Source: Albugo candida (taxonomy: Eukaryota; Oomycota; Peronosporomycetes; Albuginales; Albuginaceae). From it: a DNA stretch of 64,000 nucleotides. The notes below the pieces were generated by a model. It saw nothing but the letters and a program-made list of their open reading frames with translations. It was not told where the DNA came from and made no database searches. A program made the position numbers and the translations under genes. Of this stretch, positions 22,301 through 33,700 are shown in pieces (positions within the stretch are counted from its first letter, which is position 1; each line of letters opens with the position of its first letter). The stretch lies in NCBI GenBank assembly GCA_905220665.1, contig CAJNAR010000145.1, forward strand, positions 62,001-126,000, in the 5' to 3' direction.

Positions 22301-22724
22301 GAGAGTTACTTCCTAGTTGGGATCAGTTTTTCTCCTCTCAACCACGTTGGACGCACATTGCATGTGCAATCGTACCAACACTACGGTCGGATTGGAAAGA
22401 ATATTTAGCAATTATATCGGATTTGTGGCTTGCATTGCAAGCGGTGACACTGCACTTCGTCTGGACAGATCGAAATCGTCGTTTGTTCGATCAGCGGTCA
22501 ACAACTCCGACAGTTCCAGCACTTCCGTCATTTACACCACGTTTAGTGCGCACGTTCGGTACTTTCGAAGACAGTGTTACGACCAAGACGAACGCATTCG
22601 GCTTGCAAAGGTGCTGGATCAACTCGCAACGCAAGGATCATTTGGTGGATTTTTCAGAAGTCGAAAATCATTGCTGCGGTTACGGCACAAACGAGTCAAA
22701 ATGCATGTGCAACTCAGATCCTAG
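19378..22724 (+). pseudogene. LINE ORF2, reverse transcriptase and zf-RVT part
   Basis: A long frame (stop only at 22996) carries the RT domain: SSSPGMDGLPAAFYQ, LLYKKGSRGDPGNYRPI, EKAYDRVNW, RGVKQGDPLSALLFL and the catalytic FADD at 20716-20727. The C-terminus has a zf-RVT zinc ribbon (RLAFRMLPVRSRFWFLKD, then C-x4-C and H-x4-C around 22220-22285). The coherent end of the protein lies in another frame from about 22550 (RYFRRQCYDQDERIRLAKVL) and stops at 22724, so the remaining 270 bp of the long frame are not native coding. Confidence 0.9.
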
Positions 22725-22777
22725 TCCTTGTTGGATGGCTTTGTTCCGCCTAGTGGGGCGCACACCAATGTGCAAAC

Positions 22778-22828
22778 CACGGTACTTTTGGACCATTTTT
22801 CAACACACGGTACTTTTGGACCATTTTT
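22778..22828 (+). repeat. Direct repeat in the LINE 3' region
   Basis: CACGGTACTTTTGGACCATT plus TTT (23 bp) occurs at 22778-22800 and again at 22806-22828. The position just after the ORF2 end suggests a 3'-UTR repeat such as many LINEs carry near the RT recognition site. Confidence 0.8.
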
Positions 22829-22990
22829 TCACAACTTTTACAACTTTCAACATTTATCCGTTACACGGTGATACACTCTCGTACTGTAGTGGTGAACGCT
22901 ACCGCTGCAAGACTAGCAACGAGGGACATATTATCATCTGTCACAGGTATTTCACGAAACGTTTTTTATATGTATATATGTTATTTACGA

Positions 22991-25700
22991 TAGCCTAGGC
23001 AATTAGAGAAGTCAGTTAGTCTAATTCTAGTAATATAGACACCTTCAACTGAGGAGGTTACGTCAATCTAGAGGAACTGTCTGGAGAGATTCTCTTGTCG
23101 ATGGAGTGTTAGAGTCGAGACTGATGAAAATGGATAAATTCGGGACCTCGATATGGAAAAAGAAGCACCACAGTAATGATAAACATGAACAATGTGGTCG
23201 TTCGTAGGTGGGGTGAGTATTGTCTATGAAGTATCAAGACGAGGTCTAATCAGTTAACTGGGCTGAGTGTAGACTGTCAGTAATGCATCTTCTATGTTGA
23301 AAGGAGGGTGAGTGTCAGGATACGAGCTGCTAAACGAGAAGGCAACTTCCATGACATTGAAGGAGCACCAAAGTTGGTGCTATGCCCCTTGAGGTGAGGG
23401 ATGGCGTTCGAAGCACTGACGAGAGGTTATGCATTTGTTAGATAATAGTGTCTTCGTCTTTACGCATATTAAGATCCTGGTCGAGGTTTGACGTCGCCAA
23501 TCACAATTATTCTGGGTGTCAGAATGACTAGCTGAAGATAGCCGACGCTCGATGAACCATCGTATCGGCAAGAAGGTGCCGCGCAGGCTCTATTAATGGT
23601 CAAAGGATAATTTCCTGACAGGCGAGACCGTGGAAATAGCGCTTCTTAAGCTTGAAATCCTCCTCGGTAGATGATGAAGGTGAAAATTCACAAAGGACAG
23701 GAATGAAAAGGAAACTATCATCACTATCCTAGTCGTAGAATTATATACGGCCGTGTTGAACATAAGAGATGTGGACACATTAATATGCCTTGGTGTCCGT
23801 TCGGACGGGACTGGAGGAGTACAAAGATGATGAGAAACAGATAGATGTCGAGGATTTCGTAGAGCTCTCTACCAGGAATGATGGCATCACTCAATTGAAT
23901 TAATGGTGTATCTAGCTGCCATGAGTTCGATTCCCTACAGACCGTATTGAACAGCCTGGAACACCCTCTTCAAGAAGGCAATCCGAGATATGATCTCTGA
24001 TCAAATAAAGTATTTGTTGAGCGGTTACTTTATTGATCTTAGCCTTCATAAAGCTAGTTAGTACCCTGGGTAGCAACCCTGACGGTAAGACTTTCCTATC
24101 TGCCGGCATCGGCGGTATTGTCGAGAAGACGGACATGATCAAGCTAGTACAGAGAGGCGTACGATGAATAGAAGGCAATAATGACAGCTTGGATGAAAGG
24201 TTGTACTTGTATTTGAGATATAATTGAAGCAGTTTTGAACCTGGTATTGGAGAAGTAATGCCGGTTACTGAGAAGCGTTTTAGTCACGCAGTTGCGGTTG
24301 GTACGCGCCAATCATTAGGATAAATGAACCCTCATGAAGTTTTAAGACGACACTTCCGACGCTCGGTGTGAAGGTGTCTTGCATTGTAATTCCCTTGCGC
24401 GTTAAGCAGTCCCTCCTGGTACGGTCTTGGTACAAGGTGCCCTCACGCGCATTGAAAAAAACTGTCATCGTGGAGTTGAAGACGAAATAGTGTTGTTCTG
24501 ACCGCTAGAAGTTTGGAATGGGTCGTGAGTTTGGATGTGGATGAACGTGACATTTAAGTGAAGGAGCTAGCCAAAGAAAGGAGGCATGCCTTTGGTGCGC
24601 GCGACGCGTTTTATACCTCTTTCTTGGCCTTACACGGTGCTGTAGCGCGATAAATATCGGAGCTGATGGAGGGAACTCAATCTCAGTCCAATCCGTTGAG
24701 ACAGGTAGAGCGCCCATGATACACTCAAATTGAATCCCAATGATCACATTGTCGACACAGAAAATGGCTGTGAATTCCTATATTAGAGCTCTTTTTCAGA
24801 TCGTAATGAGCGGATCAAGAGTAACTACGGTACGGTTGATGCGCGACCTGGATGGGTCGATATAATCCAACACAGGTATATCTGATCCCTTGTTGCTTCA
24901 ATTGGACTCGTGAGGTACCTGTGAGAACATCAAAGAAATCGTCTGATGTTAAACTTAGATGGATGCACGCACTAATGGATTGTACGTAATATAGGCGTGG
25001 TGGAGCTACAAAAATGGGGGTGCGGGCTAGTGCAAAAGAACATCAAAGAGAGAACACTAGGGAAACGAAGTGTGAGCTGGCAAACTGTAAATAAAAGTAC
25101 GGTGCTGGTACTAGAGTGAATGCTCAATGTAAATAAACGAAACAGAAGATAACAGTTCACCTTGTATAATTACAGTCGGTTGATGAGAATGGTTAACAAT
25201 GCCACGTTTATGAGCACCAGGAACACGCTGTCTTTGTGGAAATTGATCATAAAGCTGCTATAGCTGTAATGAAAACCAAAATGGCGGATTGGAGTTAGTG
25301 AAGATGAGTTTTGTTCAGTAAAGGCGAAAAAGCTGGCATTGGTTTACATATCAGAAAACCGTCCGAGCGCGTGTTTGATATCTTTGGTGGTATAAAGCCA
25401 TGTCAATCTCGGCTCCCGTTCATACGACCTGCAGAGTAGATCGATATGTCGGGTGCTTTAGGAATTTCAATTGATTTTATTTTATATGTATAGAAATATT
25501 GGTGCTATCTTGTTGGAGTTATTCTAAGCGTCGAAAATAGAGTTGAAAAAGTCGAACATTCTGAACAACGCGACGGGAAAGTAAATTAAGCCAGAGCGAA
25601 CTGAACCATAACATGTACATTAAATGCAGGAGAGGAGGTATTCAGAAAACAATAGATTTCGTATGAGTAGTATGATTGTCGGTAACGGAACCATCTTAAT
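22991..25700. other. Unidentified decayed tract
   Basis: Visibly less AT-rich than its surroundings, with many short frames on both strands but no ORF over about 90 codons. The plus strand between 24740 and 25400 reads a coherent peptide broken by many stops (pieces such as NYGTVDARPGWVDIIQHRYI and SEDEFCSVKAKKLALVYISE). This looks like an old transposon or gene, but I could not place a family. Confidence 0.35.
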
Positions 25701-25710
25701 ATATTGAAAA

Positions 25711-25959
25711 ATGAAAAGGCAGGGTGAAAGTGAGGAGGTTACGGTCCGCACAAAGTGGTATGAACAGAATTATACGCTGGTACCAGTTGCGCTTGAACTG
25801 GTAAGCATTTCAACGTTCTACCACGGCTCTCTGCTAAGTATGGAGAGCACCAAAAAGCTCCAAGTCACGTACTCCTTTCCAAAAGCTTTAGTATACATCC
25901 TGAGTTTCTTAGAACTGTTGAAAAAGTGCAATGGTCGAAGGGTTGTGAGATGTTTGTGA
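25711..25959 (+). CDS. Hypothetical 82-aa ORF
   Basis: The start is a real ATG. The N-terminus is charged (MKRQGESEEVTVRTKWYEQN), followed by a more hydrophobic half with a predicted helix near VYILSFLELL. There is no signal peptide or known motif, and it may be a chance ORF. Confidence 0.2.
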   Translation: MKRQGESEEVTVRTKWYEQNYTLVPVALELVSISTFYHGSLLSMESTKKLQVTYSFPKALVYILSFLELLKKCNGRRVVRCL

Positions 25960-28804
25960 ATGAAAAAAAGGTGCTTTCTCAGCGTGGCTTGTGAAATCTT
26001 TATATTTCAAAGGTAATATCCGTAGCATTGAACATGCGTTTCTTGATATGCTCTCCACCATTCTCGTAATTGCAGTGTCCAACTTACGTTACTTCACGGG
26101 TTTTTTCCGTCGTCTCTTACAAAGTTCATTAGCTGACAAAGATACTAGTACGGAAACGGGACGGATACTGATACTATACGGATAACTGGTACTGATTCTG
26201 ATGTTGACACAAATGAATTAATTAGGAGACCCTGGAAACTCTGTCAGGAAATATGGTGCAGGTGAGTAGAAACAAACTCAACATTGACAACAGATATAAA
26301 AAGGTCGTTTGCAAAGCCTCATGTTGTTCCACTTGTTCGATAGGCGGTCGTTGGTTCCTTATTATCTCTGTGAGCTGTTGAGAGCTTCCACGAACCCCGC
26401 GACAACGATTATGACCCAGAAGGAAATCGTTTACGCCAGTACAAACGGAAATGATTGAGATCCCACTAGTATATTAGTGATCACTGATTGTGTGCCATTC
26501 CCTGCACCGCATTCGAATAAATATGTCACGCCTCCAATGTCTTCATAGTGTCTAGCATTTGAAAAGTAGCTTCATCGTGTAGGCTATTGACAAACAGGCA
26601 AGAATGCTGTCGGGTGTTTTCGTTATCTGTAAATGTGAATAGAATTCAACAGTTCTATATAGGTCCTGAAAATGAGCAGTGCGAGATAAAGTTAATAGAT
26701 GATGCGTTTGACACAGATTCTGCGGAGTATGACCCGACTTCAAGTACACGCTCTGATAGCTCAACATCTGATACCTGGATAGAATTGATGGCATTACAGA
26801 GAAGAAAGGAGCAGATGCCAATAAGAACAGAAACAGACAGGCCCTGACCGTACAAATATAGCAGCTATCTGAAAAGAAATTGGTGCGAGGCTACATGAGC
26901 GCTGGCTAAGAGGAGAAAAAAAGAGAGAGTATTCCAGTTATAGCTCACAGTGTTTTCACCCAAAGTAACAGAAACAGCATATCCGCTCGTATGCCAATAA
27001 CGAGCGCGTACCGTTCCATGCCTTTCGTGGCACACACGACACCTGTATCGGCCTCTGATCGGAAAAAAAAGCGATCTGATTCTGACAATCAGCGTCCATG
27101 ACCATCATTCGAAGCACGTTATACTTCTCCATAGGAAGAAACATGAAAGTGGTAATGACATCGTCTCTCAAAGCGAGGACGAGCTCGCAAATCGAGTTGA
27201 CGATCATGACAGTAAACTGTGACCGATCCATTGGTGCAATAGTAAGCCCGACACCGGCCTCTACAGTCAAGTTTGTCGCAAGCGTTGTTGGCGTTATTGT
27301 TAGGACGCCGGTCACAACGGCCATGGCTTCACTGAGTGCCGCAGAAATCGCTTAGGCTGTTTGACCTACTTTGACAGATGCGATTTCAGCTTTAGTCATT
27401 GTGATTTTCTCTAGTTCATCTGCTCAAAGGTTCCAGTTCTCAAAGCCGTTGTCTTCAGGAGGCTCAGAAAGTTTTCCTGCAAAGATAACGATTCTTTGTC
27501 GTCGAGAACATTGTTTTAATGACATGTGCATTGCTTGGTGATGTTATAATTACATGTCTTGACGCTGGAGAAATTTGAATTCTCGATTATGGTCCATTTG
27601 AGACGGTATGATATTTGTTGGGACACGTTTTCTTGGCGTATTGTGGAAGTGATGGAACTTTCAGCAAGACAAAATACTTCAAGGTAATTTACGTTTTGGT
27701 ATAAGGGGTATTCGAGTCCATTGCTGACTGTATATCCCCAACGATTGAGTAAACAAGCTCGGATCTTGCAAGTCGATAAACATACTTTGGTACTTGAAGT
27801 GCCCGATCTTTGTAAGTTAATTTGCTTGCCAGTACACACCCCACAATGTGTACTTTGCACTTCCCTTATCACGTTGCGCTCATCTCCTCCACAACGAAGT
27901 CGCATGAGATTCCACGCTTTGTAAAACGTCTTATTGCATGCGAATTTTCGAGTGGTTGCCTGATCAGACAATTAAGTAATCCGTTTTCTCGTCTTCTTCT
28001 CCCTGTGCATTGCCTCCGTCAGTGTCTCTTGTTCCATTATTCATGTCTTTCTTTTCAATATTAAAGCTGTCTGATTCTAGATTCCCGTCCTCTTTTACAT
28101 TCTGCGGGGTATTCGATTCCGACTTGAAAAGTTTGTTACCTTTCACGTTTCTTTCAATGAGGACGGTAATACACTCCCTGAAAGCTTCTCGTTTTCTGTC
28201 AAAAAAGGCACTCTTGACTCAGTCGAAACGTTTCTGTCGCCTTGAACTGCTCCTTTCGGTAGGGCGTTAGAGTTTGTCATGCTCGTTTCTACCATACGTC
28301 CGATTTCTCGCCCTTGCCTTTAATAGTGGGCAAAGCTGCATCAGTGATGGCCTAAGCGATTGGCTCGGACGAATACGCGAACGTACATATCGGTGGATGT
28401 GCATTCCTATTTTCAATGAATTTTTACTCTTTTGACCCATATGAACAGTGATATGTAGCGATCTGTTTCCAGCTGCAGTGAAAAGGAGTCGCCTAGCTGT
28501 TGAATTAGGTGAGGTAGTAGCTCAAGACTTGTAGATCGGGCAATCTGTAGCTCGTTCCAAATGGACTATAAGCTGGGTTAAAAGTAGCATATAAAATACG
28601 ACAGTGTATTAAGTTATGTATAAATCGCTACCGTTTTGTGACAGAATACCTCATAAGGTGATATGAGAATGACGCTTGTATCAACGCAGGGAGTGTACTA
28701 TGTAAAGTAGGTAATCCAAATTATTTTAGCGTACTTGTTGGTGCAAAAGAAATAGAAGAAAAGATTAGTCTGATTTCTCTAGATTCAATTTGTCATATTC
28801 ACGA
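25960..28804. other. Unidentified decayed coding tract
   Basis: The plus strand at 26587-26847 encodes an acidic, Ser-rich segment (FDTDSAEYDPTSSTRSDSST). Further frames at 26950-27360 give SDRKKKRSDSDNQR, LHRKKHESGNDIVSQSEDEL and a Cys/His-rich piece (CWRYC, stop, DAGHNGHGFTEC) that resembles a broken zinc knuckle. The opposite strand of the same region is open for 122 codons and hydrophobic, which I take as the shadow. A retroelement Gag is possible but unproven. ORFs at 27516-28270 are not recognised. Confidence 0.3.
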
Positions 28805-29214
28805 ATGTGTATTATTGCTTTTGCATATTATAGTACAAACTCGGAATGTATCATATCTTGTATAAGCTGTTTTACTCACCTCAACGCCGACGCTCCACTC
28901 TTTTGCAAAACCTGTAACACATCATACCAATCAAATCTTAAAGGTCCACCTGAAGCTCGATTCGGAATTCGATATCAAATGTTTACGCTGAAATTGACTG
29001 CGCAACAATACAATCGCACAACTTTGCTACAAAAGGTCGTCTCGTCTATCGCTTGTACCTAGTCCTTGTATATAATTTGAAACACATTCACTCATTAAAG
29101 TTGTCCAATTATCTGATATGCTGCTGCCAAAAAATTTCTGTCCCACTTTTGCATTGCGTGGTGTAGCGGAGCCGATGGAGTTGGAGCTCATTTTCCAATT
29201 TACCATCTACAACA
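28805..29214 (+). pseudogene. Aspartic-protease N-lobe relic
   Basis: A plus-strand frame from ATG 28805 gives FCKTCNTSYQSNLKGPPEAR then FGIRY, which matches the 'C-x2-C ... S-x-F-x-I-x-Y' region of a pepsin-type N-lobe. After stops, other frames at about 29130-29270 give FALRGVAEPMELELIFQ and CLLQRNSFGFFW, which resemble the 'GLGF..IA.PG...F' and 'LL...FSFYL' blocks. The catalytic DTG of this lobe is not found. The pieces sit in different frames, so this half is dead. It lies directly before the C-lobe ORF. Confidence 0.45.
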
Positions 29215-30030
29215 ATGCTTGCTGCAAAGAAACTCGTTTGGCTTTTTTTGGTATCCCAATACTCGGATGCGTACAGGTTCCCTCTCTTTATTAACACTTT
29301 AACCGACAACGCTTTGAAGATGAATGTAATGGTACCACGAATTGAAACCGCATCCAGCGATTCTGAGAAAGCCACACCGCCTAAAATAACTGAGGAAGAA
29401 GCAGAAAGAGTCATGGCACACATGTACAATGGTGTACCGGAAAAGATCAATTGGGAGTTGTTCGGCATTGAAGTAATTATGGGTGTTTTGGATGACCAAA
29501 CAAATTCAGCTGTCACTATCACTTGGAATGACGAAATTCGCAATGCGATAACAATGTCAATTGCTCCAGAAACTAACATGTTGGAGTTCAAAAGAAACAA
29601 TCGGCCAGTTGAGACGGAAAATAGTATGCTACACCACCGTGGAAATTCGTATATTGTCGAATATGGCGGTGTCAAAGCCGGTACCAACAAAGGAGTCGTG
29701 TTTTTTGACTTACAAAATGCTATCAGCCAGTTTCCAGGTCCGGCATTTGACCAATTAATGCAAGCAATGCCTGGGATAACTGGTCTATCAACTAACTGTG
29801 ATAAAATTACCAACTTGGAGCTTCCGACATTTAAGTTCAGCGATCATGTTGGTAAGGAAGTATTCACACTTTCAAAGCCGAATTATTTTGTACGGACAAA
29901 CGACAACTGTTGCTTCATTGCCGTTCGCCGCAGTCGCAGCGATGCTTGGGTCATTGGCGCTGCACTTGCCAATACTCACCCTATCAAGTTTGTAGACAAA
30001 CACATGTACATTCTCCATCAGCCAACCTGA
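29215..30030 (+). CDS. Pepsin-like aspartic protease C-lobe, catalytically dead, 271 aa
   Basis: A single frame from ATG 29215. Residues 138-272 follow a pepsin-family (A1) C-lobe: NSYIVEYGGV, GVVFFDLQNAISQFPGPAFD where active enzymes have 'GVAIFDTGTSLISGP', then CDKITNLELPTFKF, VFTLSKPNYFV, a CC pair, AWVIGAALANTHPIKF (family: WILGDVFLR..Y.VF). The Asp survives but DTG/DTGT is replaced by DLQN, so proteolysis is not expected. The first 25 residues (MLAAKKLVWLFLVSQYSDAY) look like a signal peptide, but they overlap the shifted N-lobe relic, so that leader may be fortuitous. Possible roles: inactive decoy or inhibitor-binding protein, or simply a decaying gene that has kept half its frame. Confidence 0.6.
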   Translation: MLAAKKLVWLFLVSQYSDAYRFPLFINTLTDNALKMNVMVPRIETASSDSEKATPPKITEEEAERVMAHMYNGVPEKINWELFGIEVIMGVLDDQTNSAVTITWNDEIRNAITMSIAPETNMLEFKRNNRPVETENSMLHHRGNSYIVEYGGVKAGTNKGVVFFDLQNAISQFPGPAFDQLMQAMPGITGLSTNCDKITNLELPTFKFSDHVGKEVFTLSKPNYFVRTNDNCCFIAVRRSRSDAWVIGAALANTHPIKFVDKHMYILHQPT

Positions 30031-30317
30031 TCAATTTTTGCATCATCCAGTTCAATAAATCATTAAAACATCAGAATAGATGAGATTTGATTTTCTTTTC
30101 GTCAAGGATTCTACCTTCACTCATATTATGATATGATATTCCGTGTGCAGCAACTTTGTAGTCGAGTAATAAAAATCTCAATTGTACACATGAGCTTGAC
30201 GCTGGACTGCAGACTGCTTGCATTACTTTGTAGCCAATTTACTAATCTAATTATCCATTACCGTATACGTTCAGTAGAAATAATAAATATTACCGTATTT
30301 GGGTAATTTGACTCATC
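30031..30317. other. Short AT-rich gap
   Basis: It contains AATAAATCATTAAAA about 20 bp after the stop of the preceding ORF (30047-30062), a plausible polyadenylation signal. Nothing else was recognised. Confidence 0.35.
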
Positions 30318-30761
30318 TCATGACAGGAAGAATACAATAGGAGCGCTAGAAAAAATATCACCTATTGTGCTTTTCATGAACATGGCGTACCAGTTATCAA
30401 TCGTTTCTACACACTTTCCGTACTTGTGATTGCACTGGCCGACTTTGTTTTCGAAGAAGTTTGGGGCAACTGATGGCGTCATACAAGTATCGGCCTCGTT
30501 TCGCGTACAACAGCTCAAATTCAAATATGACGATAGCCGAATGAAAGCAGCTTGATCCCGGTGAATCGTAGAGCGACTTGAGTAGATGAAGTGCACACGA
30601 TTAATTTTAATCAACCTTGCAAGGCTTGGGAATCGGAGCGCAAGTGTAGCATGACAATAGTGAGCTGCTGGACGTTGATATCAATCTTATTATCATTTCT
30701 GTTCGCTTCAGCAACATCAACATACGCGCCTATTGCAACCGCGCAGTAACGAAATGAGCAT
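30318..30761 (-). pseudogene. Relic of a small Cys-rich secreted protein
   Basis: On the minus strand ATG 30761 gives MLISLLR. One frame over, the sequence continues YCAVAIGAYVDVAEANRNDN, a likely signal-peptide core and cleavage region, and runs to a TGA at about 30612. A second shift leads into NLSCCTRNEADTC, then VGQCNHKYGKC, IGDIFSSAPIVFFLS and a stop. Two frameshifts and a stop disable it. Cysteines CC, C, C, C in about 35 residues suggest an apoplastic protein. The tail FSSAPIVFF recurs as FSSAPMILFF on the same strand at about 43270-43300. Confidence 0.42.
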
Positions 30762-33700
30762 TTTTTTCCTACTTACGAAATTCTGATGGAGAGATATATA
30801 ACAGTGAAGAATTTACATGAAATGCTCTAAAACAAAAGCTGACTCGTTCGTGCCTAATGATGCGTGTCATTCTTGTCTGAAGATTGAGCCTTGGTTCTAT
30901 TGTATGACAGAGAATGCGCACGAATCAGTGCCTTTTAGATTAAATATCAATACTCAACGAAGCGAGAAGGTTGTGGTATAAAAGCATACCTAAATCGACC
31001 GCAAGCTCGAAGCTATATATTAACAAATGACTTCAGACAGCGTTATCAGGATATCAAGACCAATTTCGAAGAAGAACCAGAGATCCTTGTCGGACGCATG
31101 GGTTTCACTTACGCTAATACACTGAGGTATCATAAAATGAGAATCAATTGTACCATGCTATCACAACCTGTTCCCTAGATGTGAGAGTAACTCCGACGTT
31201 GACGTATAATGCTGAGCAATGCTGCACAGGTTCTTGGTCCATCTGATGTTGTCAATTTATTGAAGAACGTTTTTGGACCATCGAAGTGCATACTGAGGTA
31301 TTAAACATTTTGTAAAAAAGAGATACATTATGTCAGGAAAATAAAATTTCCAACTGATTGCATAGCGTGCTGCATCCAGATCTGAAGCGATTTGGATGCT
31401 CGAGAGATGATTGAGTTCAATTGCATGATTCCAATCCATTTTGCCCCATGTAGCAATGACTTCTCAGTGCAATTATAAGAGAGATACTTAAACTAGCCTG
31501 TTCGATTCCAGTGCACTATGTGAAACTTCAAATAATCCCATCACATATCCAGAGGGACCTGGAATCGNGGCATCTTGGACAAAAAGAACCCAATTCTATT
31601 AACTTACTGGAAATGCGCATGTAACCTCGTGAACGCTTGTGTTCGAAATCCATCACAACAAAGAATACTGAGCTTTCGAATAGATTTAGGTAACATTTTT
31701 CAAATCATCCTGATAATGTTCTGTTCACGAGCTGAAATGGACCTTAAGTGATTGTTTCCGTGTGTGGATCGAGAAAATCGTAAAGTATGAAATATTCGGT
31801 CGTGTAAAGTTCGAGGCACAGGGACTTGCATCACAAGTGAATATCATGTGTGTCACGGATTGAACTCCTTGGTGAAATTCATCATGGTATCGCACACACT
31901 TTCAAGAACGCTAGTACAACAGAGAAATGACCTGTTGCTCCATACGTAGCTATCAGGGGGATGATGATATTTTCTCTTCTCAGCTTCACAGTATGCCACG
32001 AAAGATTTGGAAACACTCATCATGGTGCTTAACTTTTTTTGTATCCTTGATACCCGTTTTGAACGATCAGCTTGCCTGTTAGTTGGGAACTCCCTTGGAG
32101 GACCTTTCCGATCTTACCGAATCGTGTATGTGCCACGACGTGGTACTTCTTTTGGCTCTTCTCTTTTGAAATACATCTTAACGTGCTACATCAACCTGCA
32201 CCACTGGGTCGCAACCTGTGAGTCTGACACTTGAATAATGCTCATGAAAGCTTCAACCGAATGCAAGTAGATTCATGACTTTCCTATGTGCCATTTTCAC
32301 CCGAGTTGAACTCAATGAACAATCGCATCTGCAATAGCAGTGCTTCAGAGATCAACGACATCTACAGTGTGGAGCCTCTGATTCCAAGGGCTTTTGCCGC
32401 AATTTGATCAGCGCAACCATGAATAGGATACCGCAAATTGCCACTTGAGGTACCCTGGATCAGAATAGCCTAAAAGAGACTTTTGAAGCCAGTCGCTTTA
32501 TGCTAGATGTGACGAGTTTTTTTTCAGTGTTACAACCTTCAATCGAGACGATGAGTCATCTTGGCAGATATCTATAGAGTTTCACTTTGGACCGCTCTTT
32601 GCAATGGTTAATGGAAAGATTATATTACTGAGATAAAAGCTCGTCTTTTGAAAAAAAATCCGTAAATTGTCTCGTTATGCCGTCATACAAATAGCATATA
32701 TTGCATTGACAGTTTAGTAAGATTTTATCATCGCGACCAAATCCAATCGTTTATAAATATCATTTGATGATGACGATGATACTTTTCAAATGTGAAGACG
32801 ATTCCTATGTGCAGAATTCGATCATATTTTTGTCTCCTACGTATTAGAATCTACAAAGGGTACTGAATACATGAATGCTCGCGAGTTTCTAGTGCAGTAA
32901 GTTGTTATAAATCAGCAGACACCATTGTTCTTCGTGGTGTATGGAAAAAGCATGGAAACCGACATGCTATGGAAGCTCAGAAAGCTACTATCGTTTGATC
33001 TACTTCCTCAATCTTCTCCAACCAAAATCACAAAGCTTTTGAACTCGGATCGGACATGTGCATTTTACGATTTATTCGCATCCTTTCCAATGCATTATTT
33101 ACTAGCTTTATGACGTTTGTCCGATCTTCGAAAAAAGACTCGTTTGCGAGGAAGCACTCGCTCCTATTTGTGTACAATGAATCATTATACTGCTAGAATT
33201 TGTCACTGCAGAGAGATTGNATTGGCTCTCTCCCAGGTTCAATACAGGTTTTAATGATTTCACTTGAGTTCACCAGAGGCAGCAATTTCTCTAACAAGCT
33301 CATGACGCAAGCGAGAGGCTCTAACAGTAATAAATGATTGATTATAATTGAAAAACGTAGAAGCTAACGTGGAAGCTCTTGGATTAGGCGCTGCCGCAAG
33401 TCAATTTAATGTAGTGAAGACTGGTCGGGAACTCCCCAAGATAGTATACGAGGTTATAAGAGACGTACAATTGATCAATTTGGATGAGTTTGTTTGCTCA
33501 AATCGAACTGTACTAGTCGTGTCAATCATGGAGATCGGTTGTCAGGAATAACAAGCGTAAGGAGATGCTTAGTATATATAAATCAGAAGCAGAAACAAAT
33601 TCGACCCCCTCCTTTAAAGCTTAGATTGTAAGCATTTAGAGTAGTCAAATTATTCCCCACCCTATTAGTTTTACTTGATATTTTACATCAATCAATGTGA

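Larger units (their letters stand above)
17833..22990 (+). mobile_element. Long LINE (non-LTR) retrotransposon copy, inactivated
   Basis: An ORF1-like frame, an AP-like endonuclease, a reverse transcriptase and a C-terminal zinc-binding domain occur in the normal order of an L1-like LINE. This is the longest copy of the family in the window; the relic at 1-1.6 kb is a truncated sister. The copy is disabled by a TAA at 19316, a frameshift near 19375 and another near 22550. No poly(A) tail or flanking duplication can be fixed with confidence, so the ends are approximate. Confidence 0.88.

Noticed and set aside
22725..22998. C-terminal extension of the long LINE frame with several Cys
   Set aside because: The native end of the protein is in another frame and stops at 22724. 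The extension reads 3'-UTR sequence.
26956..27324. 122-codon minus-strand ORF with a hydrophobic start
   Set aside because: It overlaps plus-strand frames with better polar, coding-like composition, and the start is not supported. Treated as a probable shadow.
27516..27971. 151-codon minus-strand ORF
   Set aside because: No motif, and the Cys spacing is irregular. Composition is no better than the antisense. Left as unidentified.
28805..29062. Small Cys-rich ORF (CISC, CKTC) as a CCG effector
   Set aside because: The C-x2-C followed by an F-G-I-R-Y block fits an aspartic-protease N-lobe better, and the protease C-lobe follows directly.
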